Origin: DATEVL01 sp035471625
GTDB lineage: Bacteria; Chloroflexota; Anaerolineae; Anaerolineales; E44-bin32
Length of the DNA stretch: 39,084 nucleotides
Direction of reading: 5' to 3'
Assembly (NCBI GenBank): GCA_035471625.1
Contig: DATIPT010000027.1
Location: 1 to 39,084 of the forward strand
The notes beneath the pieces were generated by a model, which was not told the DNA's origin, made no database searches, and saw nothing but the letters and a program-made list of their open reading frames with translations. Positions 7,172-17,332 of the stretch are shown here, piece after piece (position 1 is the stretch's first letter; every line of letters starts with the position of its first letter). The translations under genes and the position numbers were made by a program.

Positions 7172-8395
7172 ATGGCTGAACCCATTCGCGTTGTTCACTT
7201 CGCCGATGTCCACGTCGGCATGGAGAACTACGGCCGGCTCGACCCGTTGACCGGGACGTCGAGCCGAGTGCGCGATTTCCTCGACCGTCTCGACGAGGTT
7301 ATCGACCACGCCATCGACCGGCAGGCCGACCTGGCGATCTTCGCCGGCGATGCATTCCGCAGTCGCGACCCCGAGCCGACCCAGCAGCGGGAGTTCGCGG
7401 CGCGGATCAAGCGCCTGGCGGACGCCATGCCGACGTTGCTGCTGGTCGGCAACCACGACATGCCGGGGATGGCGGCCAAGGCGAGCAGCATCGACATCTT
7501 TCAGGCGCTCGAGGTCCCGGGGGTGATCGTCGGACATCGGGCCGAGGGACGCGTGGTCGAAACAGGTCGCGGCCCGGTGTTCCTGGCGTGGGTGCCCTAC
7601 CCGATGCGGAACCGGTTGCTGACGCGCGAGGATCTCCAGGGGAAGTCGCTCTCCGAGCTCGAAGAGGCTCTGCGTCGAGCGGTGGCCGATGTCGTCGCCG
7701 GGCTGACGGAGCAGGCTCGGGAACAACCGATGCCGCGCCTCCTGGCGGGCCATCTGTCGCTCGCGGAGGCCCGGCTCGGTTCGGAGCGCACCATCCTGCT
7801 CGGGCGCGATCTGTCGCTGCCGACATCGACGTTCAGTGAGTCGGCCTGGGACTACGTTGCCCTCGGCCACATCCATCGCCACCAAGACCTGCATCCCAAC
7901 GAGCATCCCCCGGTGATCTACAGCGGTTCCTTGGAGCGAATCGACTTCGGGGAGGAGGACGAGACGAAAGGCTTCTGTTGGGTCGAACTCGGGCGCGGTC
8001 AGACCCGCTGGGACTTCGTCCCGGTCGCAGCGCGGCCGTTCCGGACTATCCGCGTCGACGCCCGGAGCGAGGCCGATCCGACCGAAGCGATCCTGCGGGC
8101 CACCGGCGGAGACGACCTTCAAGGCGCCGTCGTCCGCATTCTGGTTCAGGTGCGCAGCGATCAAGAGCCCCTGCTGCGGGAGCGCGAGGTCGAAGCGGCC
8201 CTGGAAGCGGCCAGCACGGTGAACGTCGTCCGCGAGGTCGAGTCGGATAGCCGGATCCGCCTGGGCGATATCGCTGCGGAAGCGCTGACCCCGCAGCAGC
8301 TCGTTGAGCGCTACTTCGAAACCCAGGGCGTTGCCGGTGAGCGGCTGGCGAGGCTGCTGGAGAAGGCCGGGGAAATCCTCGGGGAAGGAGCGTAG
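7172..8395 (+). CDS. sbcD: SbcD/Mre11-type DNA exonuclease subunit
   Basis: A 407-residue metallophosphoesterase nuclease that works with SbcC to open and trim DNA ends and hairpins. The phosphoesterase motifs appear in order: HFADVHVG, FAGDAFRSRD, LLVGNHDMPG, AGHLSLAEA and ALGHIHRHQ, followed by YSGSLERIDFGE, the capping region of SbcD. The C-terminal 100 residues are the SbcC-contacting part and read like a helical tail. It is 62 nt upstream of sbcC on the same strand. No strong ribosome site precedes the ATG; the 51-nt gap before it holds an inverted repeat (CTGCGG/CCGCAG) without a T-run. Confidence 0.95.
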   Translation: MAEPIRVVHFADVHVGMENYGRLDPLTGTSSRVRDFLDRLDEVIDHAIDRQADLAIFAGDAFRSRDPEPTQQREFAARIKRLADAMPTLLLVGNHDMPGMAAKASSIDIFQALEVPGVIVGHRAEGRVVETGRGPVFLAWVPYPMRNRLLTREDLQGKSLSELEEALRRAVADVVAGLTEQAREQPMPRLLAGHLSLAEARLGSERTILLGRDLSLPTSTFSESAWDYVALGHIHRHQDLHPNEHPPVIYSGSLERIDFGEEDETKGFCWVELGRGQTRWDFVPVAARPFRTIRVDARSEADPTEAILRATGGDDLQGAVVRILVQVRSDQEPLLREREVEAALEAASTVNVVREVESDSRIRLGDIAAEALTPQQLVERYFETQGVAGERLARLLEKAGEILGEGA

Positions 8396-8419
8396 CCGCA
8401 GTGATCCGAAGATGGACCG

Positions 8420-8450
8420 CTGACGGCTGAGGGCTGACCACTGACGGCTG
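8420..8450. repeat. Short degenerate repeat between sbcD and sbcC
   Basis: The decamer CTGACGGCTG occurs at 8420-8429 and again at 8441-8450, with GGGCTGACC between them. The unit is low-complexity (CTGA/GGCTGA) and resembles the short intergenic repeats scattered in some bacterial genomes. Only two copies are seen here. Confidence 0.4.
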
Positions 8451-8457
8451 CCGTGCG

Positions 8458-10551
8458 ATGATCCCGGTCGAACTCGAGCTGGAAAACTTCCTCGCCTATC
8501 GGACCCCGCCTCCGTTGCGGCTCGAAGGCGTACACATTGCCTGCCTGGCCGGCCCAAACGGCGCCGGGAAGTCGTCGTTGCTCGACGCGATCACGTGGGC
8601 GTTGTGGGGCAAGGCCCGGACGAATTCCGCTGACGAGCTGATCCATCAAGGCGAGGCGGAGATGCGCGTCGTCCTCACGTTCGACCAGGAAGGCCGGCGC
8701 TACCGCGTCCTCCGGCAGCGCAAAGCCGGGCGCCGCGGCGCCAGTCTCCTGGAACTGCAGGTCTGGGATACCGCCGCCGGGGGATGGAAGAGCCTCTCGG
8801 AGGCCGGCATCCGGGAGACTCAGGCGAGGATCGACGCGCTCCTGCGCCTCGACTATGAAACCTTCGTGAACTCGGCGCTGCTGGTCCAGGGTCGGGCCGA
8901 CGAGTTCACGACAAAGACGCCCGCCGAGCGCAAGCAGGTCCTCGGCAAGATCCTGGGGCTGGAGCGCTGGGAGGTCTACGAGCAGCGCGCCCGGGAGCGG
9001 GCGGGCGAGACCCGGGCGGCCATCCAGCGGCTGGAAGGTTGGCTGGCCGAAATCGACGCCGCGCTGGCGCGTCGGGCGGAGCATCAACAGGAGATGGCGG
9101 CGGCCGAGGTGGCTGCCGAGGACGCGGCGGCAGCACTGACCGGGGCCGAGGCCGAATGGGCCAGCCTCGAGCAGACGCGCACCGAACTCGTCGGGTTGCA
9201 GCGGGAGATCGACGGCCTGGCCGAAAGGATCCGGGCGGTCGAGCGAGAGGACGCCGAGGCCGAGGTCGAGCGGCAGGCGGCCCTGGCGCGAGCCGACCGC
9301 AAAGCCCTGGAAACGAGTCGGGCGCAGATCGCCCAGCAGGCGCAGGGGCTGGCCGACGTCCAGGCCGAGGCGGACGCCGCAGCGCAAGAGTTGGGAACGC
9401 TGAAGGAAGAAGCGGCCACCTTGCGGGGACTGAATCAGACGATGGCCCCCGAGACGGAGCCGATCAAGAAGAGAGTGGAAACCCTGACGGCCGCAAGCGA
9501 ACCGCTGTGCCCGACGTGTGGCCAAGCGTTGAGCGAAGATCATCGGCATCGTCTGATCGCCGAACTGGACGGGGAGATCGCGACGCGACGCGAGGCGTAC
9601 AAGGTCAATCAGGCGCGAATTCGCGACCTGGAAACTGCGGTCCAGGCCCTGGAGCGGTCGCAGGCCGAGCGCCAGGCGCGCCTGCGCGAGCGCCCGGCGC
9701 TGGAGAAGCGCCTCGGGGAGATCGAGTCGGCCATCGCCCAGGCGGACGAGTCGGCCGCCCGAGCGGCCGCGCTCGAGGCCCGCCAGCAACGCTGGCGGCA
9801 GGAAGCGGAGCGAGACCGGACCCGGCGGCAGGAGCTCGAGCTGCTGGCGACCGCAGCCGAACAGCGCCTGCGGGCCGGATCGATCACCCAGGCGCAGCTC
9901 GACGGGCTGCGCAAGACCAAACGTCTCGCCGACGAGCGCGTCGGCGGCGCCCGGCAGCAGTTGGCGGCCCTGGATGCGTTCGAACAGCAGCGCCAGGCCC
10001 GCCTCGGAGAGCGGCAGCGTCTCGCCGAAACCCTCGGCCAGTACGACGATCTTCGACTGGCGTTCTCCAAGCGCGGGGTCCCGGCGATGATCATCGAGAC
10101 CGTTGTGCCGGAGCTGGAGCGGGCGGCCAATGAACTCCTGACGCGGATGAGCGAGGGACGGATGAATGTGCGGATCGAGACGCAGCGCTCGATCCAGACC
10201 GGGGAGTTTCGGGAAGCCCTCGACATCTTGATTTCCGACGAGTTGGGCACGCGGCCGTATGAGCTGTATTCGGGCGGGGAGGCGTTTCGGATCAACTTCG
10301 CGGTGAGAGTGGCGCTGTCGCGGCTCCTGGCGCGACGGGCGGGCGCCCAGCTACGATGCCTCTTCATCGACGAAGGCTTCGGCACGCAAGATGAACGCGG
10401 CCGCGAACATCTGGTGGCGGCGATCACGTCCATCCAGGATGACTTCGACCGGATCCTGGTCATCACACACATCGACGAGTTGAAGGAAGCCTTCCCGGCC
10501 CGCCTCGAAGTGCGCAAGACGGCCGACGGCTCCCAATACGCCTGGGTCTGA
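8458..10551 (+). CDS. sbcC: SbcC/Rad50-type ATPase
   Basis: A 697-residue SMC-like ATPase partner of SbcD. The N-terminal half-site has Walker A GPNGAGKSS (about residues 33-41) and the Q-loop area NSALLVQGRADEFT. A long charged coiled coil runs from about residue 165 to 525 and is broken by the zinc hook CPTCGQ at residues 351-356. The C-terminal half-site has the ABC signature YSGGEAFRINFAVRVALS and Walker B LRCLFIDEGFGTQD, then the H-loop VITHIDEL. The arms are shorter than in E. coli SbcC. It tethers and processes DNA ends with SbcD. The next gene starts 2 nt after its stop. Confidence 0.96.
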   Translation: MIPVELELENFLAYRTPPPLRLEGVHIACLAGPNGAGKSSLLDAITWALWGKARTNSADELIHQGEAEMRVVLTFDQEGRRYRVLRQRKAGRRGASLLELQVWDTAAGGWKSLSEAGIRETQARIDALLRLDYETFVNSALLVQGRADEFTTKTPAERKQVLGKILGLERWEVYEQRARERAGETRAAIQRLEGWLAEIDAALARRAEHQQEMAAAEVAAEDAAAALTGAEAEWASLEQTRTELVGLQREIDGLAERIRAVEREDAEAEVERQAALARADRKALETSRAQIAQQAQGLADVQAEADAAAQELGTLKEEAATLRGLNQTMAPETEPIKKRVETLTAASEPLCPTCGQALSEDHRHRLIAELDGEIATRREAYKVNQARIRDLETAVQALERSQAERQARLRERPALEKRLGEIESAIAQADESAARAAALEARQQRWRQEAERDRTRRQELELLATAAEQRLRAGSITQAQLDGLRKTKRLADERVGGARQQLAALDAFEQQRQARLGERQRLAETLGQYDDLRLAFSKRGVPAMIIETVVPELERAANELLTRMSEGRMNVRIETQRSIQTGEFREALDILISDELGTRPYELYSGGEAFRINFAVRVALSRLLARRAGAQLRCLFIDEGFGTQDERGREHLVAAITSIQDDFDRILVITHIDELKEAFPARLEVRKTADGSQYAWV

Positions 10552-10553
10552 CC

Positions 10554-11588
10554 ATGGGCGGCGGCGACCGACGGATCCTGATCACCGGGGGGACCGGCTT
10601 CATCGGGCGACACCTGACGCGCCTGGCCCTCCAGCACACCGGCAAGGTGTTCGTGCTGACCCGGCACCCGGAGGCGCCGGGAGCCCGCGCCCTGGCATTG
10701 GCCGGAGCCCGCTTGCTGCTTGGCGATGTCACCGATCGCGATCAAACCCGGGCGGCGATCGAAGTGGCGCGGCCAACGATTGTCTTCCATCTGGCTGGGT
10801 GGTATGAGCTTGGCATCGCCCGAAACCGGCGGCGGAGGATGCGGGCGGTCAATGTCGACGGCGTCGAGACGGTGCTCAGCCTGGCGGCCGAGGCCGGGGT
10901 GGGCCGAGTGGTGTACGGTTCGTCAACGACGGCTCTGGGCGATACGGGAGGGCCGGTCGAAGACGAGTCGTTCGTCCGCCGCGCCCTGCCGTCCTCGTGG
11001 TACGAGACCACCAAGGCCGAGGCTCACCGCGTGGCGCAGCGTCACCAGGCGGCCGGCGAACCGGTGGTGATCGGCGCTCCGGCGCAGGTGATCGGGCCGG
11101 GAGATCACTCTCCGTTTGGAATCATGGCCCGGCTCTTCCTGCTCAGACGCCTGCCACCGATCGCCTGGGGACCGGATGGGGCGTTCACCTTCGGACACGT
11201 CGACGACGTGGCGGCCGGCTTGTGGGCGCTCGGAGAGCGAGGGACGCCGGGGGAAACGTACTTCCTCGCCGGGGAGGTCCTGACGATCCGCGAGATGATG
11301 GGGGTGTGGAAGCGATGCGAGGGCAGGACGCCCGTCCGGTTGTGGCTGCCGCGGCCTCTGGCCATGGCGCAGGCGAGTCTTCTCGGGCCGGTCCTGCGCG
11401 CCCTGGGCCAACCGGCGTTCATCTCGCCGGAGGTCGTTCGGACCGGCTACCTCTCCTTCCGCTACGCCTCCGACAAGGCCATCGATCGCCTCGGGGTCGG
11501 CTTCCGGCCCGCCGAACAGGCCTGGGAGGATACGTTGCGCGCCGAGCGAGAGGTCATTCGCCCTGGGCGCTCGGCAGCCAGACCGTGA
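10554..11588 (+). CDS. Extended SDR (NAD-dependent epimerase/dehydratase family)
   Basis: A 344-residue extended short-chain dehydrogenase/reductase. The dinucleotide motif is ITGGTGFIGRHL near the N-terminus, the serine/threonine region is YGSSTTALG, and the catalytic pair is YETTK (YxxxK). VIGAPAQVIGPGDHSPFG and FGHVDDVAAG match the substrate and cofactor loops of the dihydroflavonol reductase-like and sugar epimerase branch. The exact reaction is not determinable. It starts 2 nt after sbcC, so it is co-transcribed with the repair genes, and its last 35 nt overlap the 3' end of the convergent sensor kinase gene. Confidence 0.9.
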   Translation: MGGGDRRILITGGTGFIGRHLTRLALQHTGKVFVLTRHPEAPGARALALAGARLLLGDVTDRDQTRAAIEVARPTIVFHLAGWYELGIARNRRRRMRAVNVDGVETVLSLAAEAGVGRVVYGSSTTALGDTGGPVEDESFVRRALPSSWYETTKAEAHRVAQRHQAAGEPVVIGAPAQVIGPGDHSPFGIMARLFLLRRLPPIAWGPDGAFTFGHVDDVAAGLWALGERGTPGETYFLAGEVLTIREMMGVWKRCEGRTPVRLWLPRPLAMAQASLLGPVLRALGQPAFISPEVVRTGYLSFRYASDKAIDRLGVGFRPAEQAWEDTLRAEREVIRPGRSAARP

Positions 11589-14500
11589 ATCGGGTCCCCT
11601 GAGCCGGGATCCCTTCGCTCTCCAGCGTGATTCGTCCGTCGTGGAGGTCGACGATCTCCCGGCAGATGGCCAGGCCAAGGCCGGTGCCGGCGGCGCCGGT
11701 GGCTCGGCTGGCTCGGCCGCGGAAGAACCTCCGAAAGATCATCGGCTGTTCCTCCGGCGGGATCCCCGGCCCCGTATCCGACACTTCGGCGGCCACCCAC
11801 GCCCCTTCTTCATTGCGCACGTGACGTGTCCGCAGCGTGATCTGCCCTTGGTCGGGTGTGTAGTTCATGGCGTTCGTCAACAGGTTGGTGAAGACCTGCG
11901 ACAGCAGGCGCTCGTCGCCGCGGGCTGGCGGAAGAGAGGTGTCCCACTCGAGGCTGAGCTCCAGTCCGCGCTTCGTCGCCAGGGCGCGGCGATCATCGAC
12001 GAGCGAACCCAGCAGCCGATTGATGTCGACCGGCCGCATATCCGGTGAAACCGCGCCGGCGTCGAGACGTGACAAGGAGAGCAAGTCGTCGATCAGGAAG
12101 GCCAGGCGGTCCGACTCGCGCGACAACGTGTCGAGGTAGCGCTCGACTTTGGTCCGGTCCGAGGTGCCGCGCAGGAGATCGAGGTACAGGCGGATGTTGG
12201 TCAACGGTGTCCGCAGCTCGTGGGAGACATCCGAGACGAACTGCGACTTGAGGCGGTCGAGTTCCTTGGCCGCACTGATGTCGTACAGGACCGACACGAT
12301 GCTGCTCACCGCGCCGGACGGGTCGGTCAGAGGCGTGGCGGTGAGCGCCGTGTCGTACGTCGTGCCGTCTTTGCGCCGGTTGACGAGATCGCCGCGCCAG
12401 GTCTCGCCCGCCGCAACAGCTGACCACAGATCGCTGAAGAGTTCGGGAGGCGACTCCCCGCTGTTGAGCAGGCTGGCGGGCCGGCCCACGGCCTCGGCGG
12501 CGGTGTAGCCGTTGAGACGTTCCCAGGCGGGATTGACGAACTCGATGATCCCGTCGGGCGAGGTGACGAAGACGGCGTCGCCAATGTTGTTCAGGATCGT
12601 CCCGATCCGGTCGCGCTCCTCACGCAAGGCCGCCTCCAGCTCCTTCCTCTCAGAGACGTCGAGCATCAACACGGTCAGGCCCTGCGGCTCGTTGCGGTCA
12701 TCGGTGATCAAGCTGATCCCCAGCAGCATGGGCACCAGCCGGCCAGAGCGAGTCGGGAACTCCATCTCGAGGACCTCGCGGTTCGGACGTTCCCCGCTCA
12801 GATGCCGCAGGATCACGTCATGCGGATGAGGCTGGACCTCGGGGGGGACCACCTCGAGTAGAGTCCTCCCGATCAAGTCCTCCGGGCTCATCTCCAGCAT
12901 GTCGGCGACGACCCGGTTGGCATAGACGATGCGGCCGTCGCGGTCGATCTGCTGGATCCCGGCGATCGAGAGTTCGACGAGTGCCCGGTAGCGCGCCTCC
13001 GAGATCGCCAGGTCGCGCGTCCGTTCGATGACTTCGGCTTCCAGGCGGGTCGCCTGGGCCTGGATCTGACCGAAGAGATGGGCGTTTTCGATGGCGACGG
13101 CCGCCTGGGAGGCGAAGGCCGTCAACACCTCGAGCTGGCGAGGCAAGAAGGGGCGGTCGCGCCCGTTGCGCACGACGACCATTACCCCGGCCGTTCGCTG
13201 GCGAACCGCCAGGGGAGCCATCAACAGGCACTCGGGCTCGTCTTCGGGCGTGCCCGGCACTTGGACGCCGCGCGGGTCCGAGGACGGATCGTTGGTGAGC
13301 AGCGGTTCCCCGGTTTGCATCACCCAGCCGGCCAGGCCCGTTCCGGGTTCGAGTTCGAGTCGGCGGAGTTCCTCGGGGTACGTGTCGTGCGCGACGACCA
13401 CCTTCAACACGTTCCGCTCCGGGTCGAGCAGGTGGATGCGGCTGCCGTCGGCGCCCAGGAGCTCCCGAGCCTGGTCGGCGATCATCCCGAGCACGGTCAC
13501 GAGATCGAGGGACGCCGTCACCGAGGTGGCCGTCCGAATCAGGGCCTGGGACTCCTGGGCGCGCTGCTGGACTTCCTGGAACAATCGAGCATTCTTGACG
13601 GATAGGGCGGCGAGGCGGGCGATGCTCTCGGCTCGCTCGACTTGCTCCCGGGAAAAGCGCTTGTCGGCGGTCAGCCCGAAGAGCCCCATGGCCCCGATCA
13701 CTTCGTCGCCGGCGAGGAGCGGCACGCCCAGGTAGGTCTGGATCCCGGCCTGGACGAACCCCGGGTTGGCATCGGGATCCGACGCGTAGTCGTCGATGAC
13801 CAGAGGCGAGCGCGAGCGGATCACGCGCCAGATCACGCCGCTCTCCCCACGCACAGGGCGGTTGACCGGATCGTCCGGCAGGCCGACCAGGAAGGGATGG
13901 CCGTCCTGATGGCCGGCGCCGTCGACCAGGATCAAGCCGCCGGCGTCGGCCACCGTCAACTGGACTGCAAGTTCGATGACCCGATGGATGGTGTCGCGGA
14001 TGTCGAGCGAGCTCGCCAGGGCCTCGGCCACCTGGTTGCGGAGCCGTTCGCGATCCAGCGCCCACAGGATCTCGGCCCGGGAGCGCACGCCTTCGATCGC
14101 CGCCGCCAGGTGATCGCACAGGGCCGAAACCTTGGGCTCGTCCTGCTCGCTCAGCCAGGATGAGGATACGGTCAGAACCCCGATCGGCCCCTCGTCCAGC
14201 AGGAGCGGGGCGGCGATGACGGGCGAATCCCCGATCAACCCTTGGATCTGAGGGACAACGGCCTGCAGTGATGGCGGGGCCATCTGGCGGGCCAACTCAC
14301 GGTTGCTGTCGGCGAAGACCGGCCCTCGGCTCCGCAGGGCGCGGTCCAGAAGTGTGACCTTGGCTGGGTCGAACCGATAGCCGATGACCTCGGTTTGGGA
14401 GAGGCGGCCCAGGGCCGAGAGAACGGACTGGCTGATCGAGAGCGATCGGACCTGGAGTCGACCGTCGGCGTCGAGCAGCATGGCGGTGCCGCGCATCTTC

Positions 14501-14640
14501 AGGCGACGCAGGGCTTCCGACAGAGCGCGCAGAACGTCGGCCTCGCTCGACGACTGACGGCCGAGCGCCGCGGTCGCCTGGAGGGCTTCGGCCCAGATGG
14601 TGTCCTTCGCTTGGGTTTCGGACGCGGATGCAGGCGGCAT
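11554..14640 (-). CDS. Soluble multi-sensor histidine kinase (GAF x3, PAS x2, HisKA, HATPase)
   Basis: A 1028-residue sensor kinase with no membrane helices. Going from the N-terminus I read three GAF-like domains (about residues 35-185, 205-350 and 370-525), a linker helix (IERTRDLAISEARYRALVEL) and two PAS domains (about 555-670 and 675-795). These are followed by the dimerisation domain with phospho-acceptor H807 in SHELRTPLTN. The ATPase domain has N-box NLLTNAMNYTPDQG, G1 DTGPGIPPEEQ and G2 GTGLGLAICREI, and ends at the C-terminus without a receiver domain. It therefore probably senses cytoplasmic or small-molecule cues and phosphorylates an unlinked regulator. It is downstream of the thiolase and SDR on the same strand, 49 nt after the SDR. 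GGAG precedes the ATG at 14640. Confidence 0.95.
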   Translation of the reverse strand: MPPASASETQAKDTIWAEALQATAALGRQSSSEADVLRALSEALRRLKMRGTAMLLDADGRLQVRSLSISQSVLSALGRLSQTEVIGYRFDPAKVTLLDRALRSRGPVFADSNRELARQMAPPSLQAVVPQIQGLIGDSPVIAAPLLLDEGPIGVLTVSSSWLSEQDEPKVSALCDHLAAAIEGVRSRAEILWALDRERLRNQVAEALASSLDIRDTIHRVIELAVQLTVADAGGLILVDGAGHQDGHPFLVGLPDDPVNRPVRGESGVIWRVIRSRSPLVIDDYASDPDANPGFVQAGIQTYLGVPLLAGDEVIGAMGLFGLTADKRFSREQVERAESIARLAALSVKNARLFQEVQQRAQESQALIRTATSVTASLDLVTVLGMIADQARELLGADGSRIHLLDPERNVLKVVVAHDTYPEELRRLELEPGTGLAGWVMQTGEPLLTNDPSSDPRGVQVPGTPEDEPECLLMAPLAVRQRTAGVMVVVRNGRDRPFLPRQLEVLTAFASQAAVAIENAHLFGQIQAQATRLEAEVIERTRDLAISEARYRALVELSIAGIQQIDRDGRIVYANRVVADMLEMSPEDLIGRTLLEVVPPEVQPHPHDVILRHLSGERPNREVLEMEFPTRSGRLVPMLLGISLITDDRNEPQGLTVLMLDVSERKELEAALREERDRIGTILNNIGDAVFVTSPDGIIEFVNPAWERLNGYTAAEAVGRPASLLNSGESPPELFSDLWSAVAAGETWRGDLVNRRKDGTTYDTALTATPLTDPSGAVSSIVSVLYDISAAKELDRLKSQFVSDVSHELRTPLTNIRLYLDLLRGTSDRTKVERYLDTLSRESDRLAFLIDDLLSLSRLDAGAVSPDMRPVDINRLLGSLVDDRRALATKRGLELSLEWDTSLPPARGDERLLSQVFTNLLTNAMNYTPDQGQITLRTRHVRNEEGAWVAAEVSDTGPGIPPEEQPMIFRRFFRGRASRATGAAGTGLGLAICREIVDLHDGRITLESEGIPAQGTRFTVWLPSAQGE

Positions 14641-14689
14641 CGGACTCCGCGCTTCAGGGACGGCAGTGTATCACAAGGGTTTGATGCCG

Positions 14690-15688
14690 CTAGCGGCTGC
14701 GCCGAAGGCGATACCAGGCCGCTGACTGCACGGCGGCGTCTTCATACGGGCGCGGGTCCGCGAGGCCGAGCTCCCGCCGAGCCTTGGCGCCGTCGTAGTA
14801 AAAGAACTTGCCGGCAGTGAGCAGAAGGTCTGGGGTCAGACGGAGGCGCAGCAGCCGCGTCAGGCGATAGAGCAGGCTCCCGATTGTCCGCACCGGTCCG
14901 AGAGGGAGCTCCCACCGGGGCGGGCGAAGGTCCAGAAGGCGCGCCGTCGTTTCGACGACGTCGCCCAAACTCCGATTTTCCCCGCAAAGCAGGTAGCGTT
15001 CCCCCGACCTGCCACCATCGAGCGCGCCCAGGAATCCGTCCACGACGTCCTGGAAGTGGACGACATTCAGGCCTCCGGGGATTCGGGGTGGAATCCGCCC
15101 CCGAACCATGTGCCAGATCAGACCGTTGGAGACCCGGTTCCGGTCGCCAGGGCCGATCACGAGGGCCGGGTTGACGATGACCGCGCCCAGCCCGTCCGAA
15201 GCGGCCTCCCGCACGAGGGCCTCGGCCTGGAGTTTGGCGTACCCGTAGCTCCAGGAAGACGGGGGCCCGACCCATTGGTGAGTCTCATCGAGAGGCCGGA
15301 TCCCCGCGCTCGTAGGTGCCGGCGAATGCGGCGGCATCCCCAGCGACGCGACCGACGAGGCATAGACGAAGCGTCGAACGCCGGCGCGGCGGGCTGCCGC
15401 CAGGAGATGGCGGGTGCCGTCGACATGACTGGCCAGGCGCGCCTCGATGCGGCCGCGTGCCTGCATCTGGGCTGCGCAGTGGATCACGGCGTGGACTCCG
15501 TCGCACGCTGGGCCGAGCGACGGTGGCTCGAGGATGTCGCCGACGGCTTGCTCGACTTCGATCCCGTCCAGCAAGTCCAGCGGGCTGCCCGGTCGGATCA
15601 GGACGCGGGCGACGTCGCCGCGCGCCGCAAGGGCTCGTGAGATGTGGGAACCGAGGAATCCGGTCGCGCCGGTAATCAGGACGCGCAT
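14690..15688 (-). CDS. Extended SDR (NAD-dependent epimerase/dehydratase family)
   Basis: A 332-residue extended SDR starting at MRVLITGATGFLGSHI, the dinucleotide-binding loop. The catalytic region is YASSVASLG and YGYAKLQAEA (YxxxK), followed by VNPALVIGPGDRNRVS and GGLNVVHFQDVVDG. It shares GPGD.NR.S, G..NVVH..DV and GERY.L.GEN with the SDR at 33620-34624, so the two are paralogs of the dihydroflavonol-reductase-like branch. The frame is open upstream to 15841, but the glycine-rich loop belongs at the N-terminus, so the ATG at 15688 is preferred even though no ribosome site is obvious before it. It lies between thiolase and kinase, all minus strand. Confidence 0.88.
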   Translation of the reverse strand: MRVLITGATGFLGSHISRALAARGDVARVLIRPGSPLDLLDGIEVEQAVGDILEPPSLGPACDGVHAVIHCAAQMQARGRIEARLASHVDGTRHLLAAARRAGVRRFVYASSVASLGMPPHSPAPTSAGIRPLDETHQWVGPPSSWSYGYAKLQAEALVREAASDGLGAVIVNPALVIGPGDRNRVSNGLIWHMVRGRIPPRIPGGLNVVHFQDVVDGFLGALDGGRSGERYLLCGENRSLGDVVETTARLLDLRPPRWELPLGPVRTIGSLLYRLTRLLRLRLTPDLLLTAGKFFYYDGAKARRELGLADPRPYEDAAVQSAAWYRLRRSR

Positions 15689-15788
15689 GTAGGGAATGAG
15701 AGCCGCCGCTAGGGTGCCAGACTGCCGGCGCTCCTGGGACTGGGTTGGGGATCGCCGGATCGCCTGCGACCCCCCACCGTCGGGGACG

Positions 15789-17012
<1,224 letters not shown>

Positions 17013-17332
17013 GCGGACCTCCCGGTGGGGTTCTCAGCAGATTCTACCCCTGGAGGCTCTGCCTCCCCGATGCCGCAGGAGGCGTAGAGCCGCGGCGCGA
17101 GAGGCCTGACTTCTCATCGTTGGCCTGATCCAACCGGTCCTTGAGTCTGCCTTTGGGCGGGAGAATGGTGGGTTGAGGCGAGAACCCCACCGGGGGCCAT
17201 ATTCCATTCTGTGCCAAGGCCAGAAAGACGTCCCGTTCCGAGCCTCGCGGAGCTGCGCAGCCGAAGGGGAAGGAAAGCGATTGAAGGGCCATGGCGGCCG
17301 CGGTAGACTCACCTTGCACTCCGGAGGTGCCG
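17013..17332. other. Divergent intergenic region between thiolase and UbiA genes
   Basis: These 320 nt separate the divergent thiolase and prenyltransferase genes. A TAGAAT on the minus strand (17041-17046) could be the thiolase -10 box. GGAGGC/GCCTCC with a 3-nt loop (17052-17066) forms a small hairpin. The plus-strand promoter at 17281-17309 serves the prenyltransferase. I see no convincing gene or known RNA in the remainder. Confidence 0.5.
17281..17309 (+). promoter_or_regulatory. Sigma-70-like promoter for the UbiA-family gene
   Basis: TTGAAG (17281-17286) and TAGACT (17304-17309) are separated by 17 nt, a good spacing. The predicted start is near 17316, leaving a short leader that carries GGAGGT 4-5 nt before the ATG at 17333. 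Confidence 0.6.

Noticed and set aside
6533..8557. 674-codon open frame on the minus strand across DinB and sbcD
   Set aside because: It spans several well-supported plus-strand genes and their gaps, with arginine- and glycine-rich sequence typical of antisense shadows.
14686..14697. Palindrome GCCGCTAGCGGC spanning the stop codon of the SDR at 14690
   Set aside because: It is only 12 nt with no loop and no T-run, and could occur by chance in GC-rich coding sequence.
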